Positions 44,243-51,013 of a stretch of 64,000 nt of DNA are shown in pieces. Numbering within the stretch: the stretch's first letter is position 1; every line of letters starts with the position of its first letter. The notes beneath the pieces are model-generated. The model saw nothing but the letters and a program-made list of their open reading frames with translations. It ran no database searches and was not told the origin of the DNA. Both the position numbers and the translations under genes were made by a program. Source of the stretch: Pseudomonas sp. S30 (GTDB taxonomy: Bacteria > Pseudomonadota > Gammaproteobacteria > Pseudomonadales > Pseudomonadaceae); the NCBI RefSeq assembly GCF_016518545.1, contig NZ_JACVTO010000013.1:100062-164061 (forward strand), in the 5' to 3' direction.

Positions 44243-45286
44243 ATGTCAGGCGGCGAAACCGAAAAAATTGCGAGGCTTGCTGAGCTCGTATCCAACGACA
44301 TCTTCAGCTTTTTTCGCTGGAAGAAAGAGGGGCCTGCGAACCTCAATTTCGTCTGTGTGAAGCCGGAGACACATGCTCCTCAGAAGAAATCTGAGCACAC
44401 GCATCCCACTGACGTGGTGTTCAAATATGCAGACCCCTATCTGAACAAGGCTGTCTACCTTCACACTGATTTGAAGAGCTACGCGGTGGGGTCGATCACC
44501 ATGGACTCGATCAAAAAGGCCTTGAAGTCCTTGGGGAAGAGCATTGACTGTGCACGCTCATCGGGGGAATGGCAGACACGCTACCTCCTGGCCAAGCGCG
44601 AAAAGTACGAAGTGCGTGGGATGCTGTTTGTCTTCAATCACGACGACGAGTACGACAAGGATTTCTACGATCACTTTAAGGATTACAAGGGTGAGAACCT
44701 GCACATCAAGGATGGCCAGCAGGTTCATATCGTTGAACCTTCCCTGATCAATTACCTGAACACGCTGCAGGTCGATGTGAACGGCCTCAGGGCCAAGGGG
44801 ACATTCCCGAAAGACAACTACACCTTCTATTACCCTGACCTGATTTTGCACAAGGCCAGCGGCGAATACTGGGAGCGTGCGGCCACCGCTGAACTTATCG
44901 CCTCGCCATACTTGATCATTCACCACAAAGAAGTGATCTCTTACTGCGAGAAGGCCAAGGCGCTGGCCGAAACATATAGCGAGGGTTACCTGATCTATTA
45001 CCGTCGCGACGGGAGCTCCGAGATCGAGTTCAGGTACCTATTCGATGCGTTGTCCAGATTTCAGATTCTTAATGCGAACAAGGACTTGAAGATCCGGATC
45101 AGGGTTGCCAATCGCCACCATCATCCCAGCATCCTCAGCAACTTCAACGCTGCCATCAACAGCTATGTGACTGAGTGGGGCGAGGACGAAAATCGCAAAC
45201 GCAAACTGCAGGCGATCGAGCTGGAGATCGTGAATCACGCGATCCCGAACTATAAGCCTGAAGCGATTGGATGGGAGCGAGGCTGA
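44243..45286 (+). CDS. Unknown protein with PD-(D/E)XK-like nuclease signature; first gene of a three-gene operon
   Basis: The 347-residue protein begins MSGGETEKIARLAELVSNDI. Residues 55-78 read PTDVVFKY ... YLHTDLKSYA, that is P-x-D57, 18 residues, then D76-L-K78. This is the spacing and hydrophobic setting of a PD-(D/E)XK nuclease core, followed by a helix with basic residues (SIKKALKSLGKSI). The C-terminal half is alpha/beta and unrecognised. An in-frame ATG 60 bp upstream is less likely because its leader is not protein-like. The next gene starts 1 bp after its stop, so they are co-translated. Confidence 0.75.
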   Translation: MSGGETEKIARLAELVSNDIFSFFRWKKEGPANLNFVCVKPETHAPQKKSEHTHPTDVVFKYADPYLNKAVYLHTDLKSYAVGSITMDSIKKALKSLGKSIDCARSSGEWQTRYLLAKREKYEVRGMLFVFNHDDEYDKDFYDHFKDYKGENLHIKDGQQVHIVEPSLINYLNTLQVDVNGLRAKGTFPKDNYTFYYPDLILHKASGEYWERAATAELIASPYLIIHHKEVISYCEKAKALAETYSEGYLIYYRRDGSSEIEFRYLFDALSRFQILNANKDLKIRIRVANRHHHPSILSNFNAAINSYVTEWGEDENRKRKLQAIELEIVNHAIPNYKPEAIGWERG

Positions 45287-45287
45287 T

Positions 45288-46466
45288 ATGAGAATGGGTA
45301 GCTTGTACTTTGCGTCCGACAAGGCGATTTTCGACGCTCTTACGCAGCGCAGCCTGACGAGCGCTGAGCTCAGGAAGGTCTTCCTCTCCAGGGGGATTGT
45401 GATCTCGAATGAGTCGGACAAAAAATTCCTGGCCAATCGCTTCAGCGCCTTGTTCCACGATTACTACGACTACCGAAGCCTATCGCTCTTGGTGGGTGGT
45501 CGTGACAGCCGTGAGAAAACTACCAATGTGGTCGTCACCTCCGCTGTTCCCAAAGAAAAGCTGGCCGACGCTCTCAACTCCGTCAAGGAGTGGTTGATTG
45601 ATGATCAACACGAACAAGCTGAGGTAGCGATCCATGGTGATCAACTCAAGCTCACCGTCAAATACCAGAAGCTTGATCTAAGCCAGGCGGAGTTCCGTCA
45701 GGTGGTTGAGAAGACGGCAGAGGTGATCATTGAGAAGCAAGGCAGTGGTTGGAAAATCACTGGGCCTATGAACGACAAGTTCAAGGACATCACGGATCAG
45801 TTGTACTCCCAGATCGAGATCGCCACTGATCAAGATGTGGCGACCCGAACCATTTCCTTGGAGGCGATCTCGGACGCGGGCATCAGGACGAATTTCCTTC
45901 GCAGCCTGATCCGTAACCTCAGGGATATGGAGGTGGTGGATGTGGTCGACGTGTCCACGTTCAACCCGAAGGATCGAGAGGATGATGACCTGGATCTCAG
46001 TGATGAGGCGCTGGTGATCGAAGATTCGATTGAGGTCGACTCTGATGATCAGGGCGAGGAGGGTGAGGGCGACGATCCTGAGGCTGAACTGGCCAAGCCG
46101 CAACCCGAAGCCAAGAGTCACAAGATCATCCGCATCGACAAGGCGTCTTTGAAAGGCAAAGGCGTTTTGGAGTCAAAGCAGCTCATGGAGCTTGAGGGCC
46201 ACGGTTTTTATCTGTGGAAAATTCGATGGACAGCTCGCGAAAAGCTCGTCGGGTCGGAAATCGTGCAATTCGAGGCCCAGTTTGGCAATCAGGCTAAGTA
46301 CTGCGACTTCTCCTACATCGTTAAAGGTGTCTACAACTACCACAATGGAAAGTACGCCAAGAACCTCGTGCGTGCCGAGCCTGTGTTCGAGCAAAAGCTC
46401 AAACTCCGGCTAGAAGAGGCGGCGCAGAAGACCTTGGATGACATCGAAAGGAGCTTGAAGACATGA
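45288..46466 (+). CDS. Unknown protein with SAP-like N-terminus and acidic linker; second gene of the operon
   Basis: The 392-residue protein has an N-terminal helical segment (AIFDALTQRSLTSAELRKVFLSRGIVISNESD) that resembles a SAP or winged-helix DNA-binding unit. A mixed domain follows, then a very acidic linker at about 235-275 (EDDDLDLSDEALVIEDSIEVDSDD, GEEGEGDDPEAE), and a C-terminal domain (FYLWKIRWTAREKL). It has no known family. Start: ATG at 45288 after GGAGCGAGG, one base after the first gene ends. The last four bases overlap the third gene. Confidence 0.72.
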   Translation: MRMGSLYFASDKAIFDALTQRSLTSAELRKVFLSRGIVISNESDKKFLANRFSALFHDYYDYRSLSLLVGGRDSREKTTNVVVTSAVPKEKLADALNSVKEWLIDDQHEQAEVAIHGDQLKLTVKYQKLDLSQAEFRQVVEKTAEVIIEKQGSGWKITGPMNDKFKDITDQLYSQIEIATDQDVATRTISLEAISDAGIRTNFLRSLIRNLRDMEVVDVVDVSTFNPKDREDDDLDLSDEALVIEDSIEVDSDDQGEEGEGDDPEAELAKPQPEAKSHKIIRIDKASLKGKGVLESKQLMELEGHGFYLWKIRWTAREKLVGSEIVQFEAQFGNQAKYCDFSYIVKGVYNYHNGKYAKNLVRAEPVFEQKLKLRLEEAAQKTLDDIERSLKT

Positions 46467-47149
46467 AGTCAAAGCGGCTGAAACTCTGGGTTCTGACCGC
46501 TCGGATCGACTTTCAGACCCTTGTGCATGGACTTCGACGGCAACCGTTCAACGACCATAATCGCGTGGGCGTTGAACCGATCGAGATCCTGGACGACCAG
46601 GCCACATTCCGTTACCACGAGCAGCGAGACATCACCCAGTCGTTCACGAACCCTCTGGGTGAGACGGTGGAATCGAGTTACTCGATGTTCATCAGCTTCG
46701 ATATGGTGATCGAGGTACTGGGGCCGGATCGATTTTCGATTTGCATGGGTTCGCCCGCCAAAGACCTGAAACCGTTCGTGGAGCTAATCCGGGCTGCGAC
46801 GGGGACGAATTTCGCGCTGGAGATCGTGAAGCCGGACATTTCTTCGGTTTATCAGCAGCTCAAGGCTGACAAGCGTTTCACCAGAGTGATGGCCAAGCGA
46901 ATCGTGTCAGGGGCAGTAACCTTCGATATTGAAAGCAGCTACCGGGTCGACATTGCTTCCACCGGTAACGCGATGACGAAGCTATTGGAGATCACAGGTG
47001 GGCGGGCTGCGCCGATCGACAAGATTAAAATTGTCTACCAGTACGATACCAAGCCCGTCCAGGTTGAGATGTCCAGATCTGGCTCCATAGCCGTATCGTT
47101 GGATGATGAGGAACACCTGCACCTGCTGACGAGCCTGTTGATTCGATAG
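46463..47149 (+). CDS. Unknown 228-residue protein; third gene of the operon
   Basis: The protein starts MKSKRLKLWVLTARIDFQTLV and is beta-rich (SMFISFDMVIEVLGPDRFSI, AVTFDIESSYRVDIAS) with a C-terminus SLDDEEHLHLLTSLLIR. It has no recognised domain. The ATG overlaps the stop of the second gene (ATGA at 46463-46466). A relic of the last 20 codons of this gene, with only synonymous changes, lies at 49089-49151, showing that another copy of this family once stood there. A hairpin follows the stop codon. Confidence 0.72.
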   Translation: MKSKRLKLWVLTARIDFQTLVHGLRRQPFNDHNRVGVEPIEILDDQATFRYHEQRDITQSFTNPLGETVESSYSMFISFDMVIEVLGPDRFSICMGSPAKDLKPFVELIRAATGTNFALEIVKPDISSVYQQLKADKRFTRVMAKRIVSGAVTFDIESSYRVDIASTGNAMTKLLEITGGRAAPIDKIKIVYQYDTKPVQVEMSRSGSIAVSLDDEEHLHLLTSLLIR

Positions 47150-47157
47150 TCATAGTC

Positions 47158-47206
47158 GAGGTGGGTTAGGCAGAGGCCATAGGCGCGATCCAACCCAACC
47201 CACCTC
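47158..47206 (+). terminator. Inverted repeat after the three-gene operon
   Basis: GAGGTGGGTT at 47158-47167 is exactly complementary to AACCCACCTC at 47197-47206, with a 29-nt loop, 8 bp after the operon's last stop codon. There is no T-run, so termination is plausible but unproven. Sequence 47207-47463 has no gene I can support. Confidence 0.4.
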
Positions 47207-47463
47207 ACTCTACTTGCGATTGATATGAAGTACCCAGTTCGATTCGACGCCGCTCGATATGTGAGGCAGTCGAAACAGATGCCGACGAACGAGAGGCCAG
47301 GCACTTGAGGAAGTGTTGCGCTGTACATGCTTGAGCCGCACGAGGCTCAGAGCGCTCGTGGGAGGTTCGGAGCGGGAAAGGAGCCTAACCCCGTGAGACA
47401 CGAGGTGAGTTTTCGCCTGACGCTGTCCGAGTGGAGGCGTTATAGATCGTGAGCATCTGTACT

Positions 47464-47775
47464 TCATTTCTCAGTGTCAGTCACCTTGGGAGGAGATGCT
47501 GGAGTGGCAGGTGCTGGAGTAGTTGGCTGGGACGGCTTGCTGGCCAACGTTTCCGCGATCTCCGCGCAGTTCAAACCCTCGTAGCGGCTGCGAACTTGCT
47601 CTTCGGCACCACCGCCTTCGATGGCTATCTCAAACGCTGCCTCGAAGGCTTTTGCGGGGTCGGCCTCGGTGATTTTTGCAATGATTTTTGCGTTATCCCT
47701 AACCGCCTTCAAACCATCGACCACCTCACTGACCAGCCCGTTTACCATACCTTGACGCAATGGTGGTTTTCTCAT
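47464..47775 (-). CDS. Small hypothetical protein with Pro/Thr-rich tail
   Basis: The 103-residue protein (MRKPPLRQGMVNGLVSEVVDGLKAVRDN) has a helical body and an extended tail (SKPSQPTTPAPATPASPPKVTDTEK). A GGAG site precedes the ATG. There is no family I recognise. It lies on the strand opposite the three-gene operon and in the interval flanked by the 63-nt repeat. Confidence 0.55.
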   Translation of the reverse strand: MRKPPLRQGMVNGLVSEVVDGLKAVRDNAKIIAKITEADPAKAFEAAFEIAIEGGGAEEQVRSRYEGLNCAEIAETLASKPSQPTTPAPATPASPPKVTDTEK

Positions 47776-48201
47776 CAGGAATCGCTCCGCTATGGTTCAA
47801 ATCAACAATTGGTGCGTGTTTAAGTCAAGCACAGAATTCAGGTTTATCAATACATTTCCTTTAAATTCAATCGTATAGAGAACTCGTTGTGTTTCTGCTT
47901 TTGACACAGAGGCTTGCAGTTATTTGCTGAGAAACAACCTGAGTATCGGAAGACTGAGTGCTGCTGAAGATGTGACAAGTGTCACGTTTTCTCTATCGGA
48001 CGCTCTGACACGTTATCCCCAGGAAGGACGGTGGGGGAGGTTGACTGGGACGAGAACCGGTGTGGCATGAGGTACCAGCTCGACACCGCAACGCGAACAG
48101 CTAGGTGCCGCTGACCTCTTGCTGCCGTAAACGGCCCATCTGTCGGTGAGTGGGTGTTATTATTTTTATACTGGGGTGATGAGTATGTTGCCTAGTATTT
48201 C
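47776..48201. other. Gene-free AT-rich interval
   Basis: About 425 bp without a convincing gene. It contains GTGACA-AG-TGTCAC at about 47972, a short palindrome, and a TTATTATTTTTATA stretch before the caspase-like gene's stop. No terminal repeats are visible. Confidence 0.35.
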
Positions 48202-49044
48202 CTAATTTTCTAATAGCTCAAGAAGTTCATTGATTTTGAGAGTGCAAGTCCTGTTGCCGAGAAAAGGTGCTGCATACCGTTCTAAAAGTTCTTGGTTGGG
48301 CTTAAGGCCTGCCTTAAGATGTTTGCGGGCGCTTTGAAGGTTTTCCTTCGTATATTCCATTCCTTCTGAGAGCATTTCGGTAAGTAGTCGTTCCCTTCTT
48401 TCAGCTGCCGGCTTGCCGATGCAACCCAGTTTGATATAGTTTGCGAGATGAATGGCTAAAACTTTTTCGCTGTGGAAATAATTGAACCTCGATGCAAGGT
48501 GCTGTTCGTAGGCTTCATCAATTACGCCAGAAGATAGAAGTTCGCCATAAAATTTAGGAAGTTTGTCTTCTAGGAACCCGGCTTGAACTTTCTTCTCGGG
48601 CGCGAGAAGGATATAAAAAGGCGTGTGAGCCTTAAGGTCTACATGCTTGAGGAGTGTAAGGCCATAACACGCAGCGCCGATGATGCACAGATTGTTACCG
48701 GTTGCTGAGTTTACCGATCTCAGCTTATTAGAAATTAAGCTCCACGCTACAAATTCATTGGTTTTTGCAATGTGCAGCCCTTTGTCTTTATCTCCGTGCA
48801 TATCTAAATGTAAAAATGGTTTAAGTCCAAAACGGCTTTCATAGATTAAATCATCAAGCAGATCTGTTAGGTCTTTTCTTGAATTTATTTCAATGAGTGT
48901 TATGTTGCGATTTTTCGAGCTGAATGCGCTGAATACATCTTCGAAAATTCGATTCGATAATCCGACATCTTTTTCTGATAAACTTCTAATCCAAAATATT
49001 TGGTTATATGAGAAAGTTGTATTTAATTGCATTCGCTGTGACAT
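48202..49044 (-). CDS. Caspase/CHAT-like protein with His/Cys dyad
   Basis: The 280-residue protein has two motifs in the order and spacing of clan CD peptidases: FLHLDMHGDKDKGLHIA (His of the HG motif at about 84) and NLCIIGAACYGLTLL (Cys at about 127), each ending a hydrophobic strand. The C-terminal 130 residues are helical. The gene is strikingly AT-rich compared with its neighbours, a sign of transfer. It lies alone between the two copies of the 63-nt repeat. A protease effector in abortive defence is possible, with no partner gene certain. The start may be the ATG at 49044 or 49032. Confidence 0.7.
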   Translation of the reverse strand: MSQRMQLNTTFSYNQIFWIRSLSEKDVGLSNRIFEDVFSAFSSKNRNITLIEINSRKDLTDLLDDLIYESRFGLKPFLHLDMHGDKDKGLHIAKTNEFVAWSLISNKLRSVNSATGNNLCIIGAACYGLTLLKHVDLKAHTPFYILLAPEKKVQAGFLEDKLPKFYGELLSSGVIDEAYEQHLASRFNYFHSEKVLAIHLANYIKLGCIGKPAAERRERLLTEMLSEGMEYTKENLQSARKHLKAGLKPNQELLERYAAPFLGNRTCTLKINELLELLEN

Positions 49045-49088
49045 TCCTGGCTCGCTTTTATGGTGAGTGCAGGGGAAGATTTACGATT

Positions 49089-49151
49089 ATAGCCGTATCG
49101 TTGGATGACGAAGAGCATCTGCACCTGCTGACAAGCCTATTAATTCGTTGA
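49089..49151 (+). pseudogene. 63-nt relic of the 3' end of the third operon gene's family
   Basis: This segment matches 47087-47149 at an offset of 2,002 bp, from the ATA codon to the stop codon. It encodes the same IAVSLDDEEHLHLLTSLLIR; all differences are synonymous or in the stop codon (TAG/TGA). Sequence before 49089 does not match the rest of the gene. It is therefore the tail of a diverged, once functional homologue whose body has been replaced. Confidence 0.85.
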
Positions 49152-49185
49152 CCGGACACAAAAGCTTTGCAGGTCGTGGAGGAGG

Positions 49186-49206
49186 GGCATCGCCAATGGC
49201 GATGCC
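49186..49206. terminator. Strong hairpin between converging units
   Basis: GGCATCGCC (49186-49194) and GGCGATGCC (49198-49206) form a perfect 9-bp stem with a 3-nt loop, 36 bp before the stop codon of the leftward gene at 49243. Position and strength fit a terminator for that gene; it lacks a long T-run. Confidence 0.5.
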
Positions 49207-49242
49207 GGGGAGCTGCCGACCGCTAGGTTCTCTACCTCCCCG

Positions 49243-50442
49243 CTAGTGAGGCGGCAGATCTGTGAAGCGCAGCCGGGGGTAGATCCGATTCTCCTCAGCG
49301 CATTTTGAAATCTCATAAAACGCTGACAGCAGTTCATCTTCCGAAGGGCAGTGCCTAGTCATGACCTCGAACTCGTCGTAATCGAACGCCAGGACTCGGA
49401 TACCTACCTCGTCCATGAACTGCAAAATCATGGCGCTGTATTCTTCGTAGTTGTCGATGAACAGCTCCTTGACCACCACAACTCCCACAAGGGGGCGTGC
49501 TGAGAGGTCAATGTCCAAGGGCGTGCCGTCCACAAGCCTGAGGGCTGGATTGCCCTCTCTTCTTATAGTTGAGATTGGCCCACGCAGTTGCTGAAGGCCT
49601 CCCGCCAACTGACTTATTGCCTTTTTTCGCTTTCGCTCAAGCTTTGTGTTCAAAATCGCTGGTGTATTGGGGCTGTCCTTCGCTTGCAGCAGCAAAGTCA
49701 CTCTGTCACCCATAACCACTACGTCAGTCAGCTCTTCGCCGTCGGAGACTTTCAAGGGCCCGTGGATGATCCGCTCAGGTGGGTAGGCACGTTGGAGCAG
49801 GTAGATGATATCCAGCTCCTGAAAGGTACCTGGCTCCGCGCGCTCAAGCCTGAAGTTTGAGTAGCCCTTAGAGCCTAGAAAGCCCTGCTGAGTGAGGTCA
49901 GTGATAAGCAGATAGTCGGAAGGGAACAAATCCTCCTGCAGAAACACCGTTGTGGCACGAGCATCGTCCTCATGAGTAGTGAGGCTGAACCACCTATCCG
50001 CCTGGTCGTACATCTGGGGGCCGTGGTGCATTCCGAGAGGGCCGAGCACGCTGATCTCCTTACGGAGCTGGCCGAGTTCCGCCTGGGCCTTACAGCCGAA
50101 AAGCTCACGATTATGCTCATCGAAAAAGCACACGTAGAACTCGTCAGGAAGGCGCCGCAGAGCTTCGGTGGTAGGGGCTGCAGGACGGAGGGCGGTTTTG
50201 ATCAAAAGTGGGCTTTGTGGATCATCAAAGCAGGCAGTGAGTAGCGTGAGCCCCCGCGTTTCATCTGCCTTGTAAGGCGCTAGGTAAAGCTTCAACTCGC
50301 GCCTTTGCTTAGCGGCTAGGATGTATTCCTTGCCTGTTTTGATTACCAGGACTGGCCCATGGGGGCCTTCAACGATGCATAGGCCACGGGGCAGCTCGGC
50401 GATCTGCCTAATCGCTTCCGGCTTCATGATCGTGAGGTACAT
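49243..50442 (-). CDS. Unknown protein with nuclease-like D...QAK motif
   Basis: The 399-residue protein starts MYLTIMKPEAIRQIAELPRG after a good AAGGAG site. The N-terminal half is beta-rich (VLVIKTGKEYILAAKQRRELKLYLAP). The C-terminal half contains ELTDVVVMGDRVTLLLQAKDSPNT, an acidic residue followed at the right distance by Q-x-K, the pattern of restriction-like nucleases of the (D/E/Q)xK type, and a later basic helix (KLERKRKKAISQLAGGLQQL). It is a single gene with no recognised partner; defence or DNA processing is a guess from context. Confidence 0.65.
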   Translation of the reverse strand: MYLTIMKPEAIRQIAELPRGLCIVEGPHGPVLVIKTGKEYILAAKQRRELKLYLAPYKADETRGLTLLTACFDDPQSPLLIKTALRPAAPTTEALRRLPDEFYVCFFDEHNRELFGCKAQAELGQLRKEISVLGPLGMHHGPQMYDQADRWFSLTTHEDDARATTVFLQEDLFPSDYLLITDLTQQGFLGSKGYSNFRLERAEPGTFQELDIIYLLQRAYPPERIIHGPLKVSDGEELTDVVVMGDRVTLLLQAKDSPNTPAILNTKLERKRKKAISQLAGGLQQLRGPISTIRREGNPALRLVDGTPLDIDLSARPLVGVVVVKELFIDNYEEYSAMILQFMDEVGIRVLAFDYDEFEVMTRHCPSEDELLSAFYEISKCAEENRIYPRLRFTDLPPH

Positions 50443-50625
50443 CGGAGCTCCTTGGCGGTTGGCAGAGTGCTTCCTGCAAAGCCTGAAGCGTATGCGAGAT
50501 GCCGTGCGAGTGATAGCAGCTCATTGGCATATCGACTTCGAAGAAAGCGGCCTGTAACAGATACCGCCAGGCAACAGTTGAGAAACCTTTGTTCGCACCT
50601 ATGACCATATCAGAGGGCGATCAGG

Positions 50626-50850
50626 CTAGAAGCACCGCACACCATCGCTGAACACGCCATGCTCCTGCACACGCTTGTTGTAGCGCTTCAGGGCTTGGCG
50701 GTTTTCCTGCCGCCATTGCTCTGATGTCTGCCCCGCGCCATCCAGCTCTTGCGGATCAATCTGCAAGGGCAGGGCATCTGGGCAGTCTTTAGAATGGCTG
50801 AAGCCCCGATCGCCATCATCCCCATCAGTCCGCGTCGGCATAGCCATCAT
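50626..50850 (-). CDS. Orphan CcdA-like antitoxin
   Basis: The 74-residue protein has a C-terminal part (EQWRQENRQALKRYNKRVQEHGVFSDGVRCF) that follows the CcdA C-terminus, the segment that wraps around CcdB toxin. The N-terminal DNA-binding ribbon-helix-helix is not obvious, so it may be diverged or lost. An AAAGGAACGGG site precedes the ATG at 50850. No CcdB gene follows: downstream is 180 bp of non-coding DNA and then an unrelated gene. It could protect the host against a CcdB encoded elsewhere. Confidence 0.6.
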   Translation of the reverse strand: MMAMPTRTDGDDGDRGFSHSKDCPDALPLQIDPQELDGAGQTSEQWRQENRQALKRYNKRVQEHGVFSDGVRCF

Positions 50851-51013
50851 CCCGTTCCTTTGAAGTCAAAAGCTCAGTCTACCTGCCAACTCGCAACCTG
50901 CCTCGTCGAAGGCGACGACTTCATGTTTTATCAATGGGCACCTAGCTCATTTAAGTCGGGAGCGCTTTATTGGCCGTTGGGATTGGTCTCTGTTTAGGGT
51001 ATCAATACCTACC

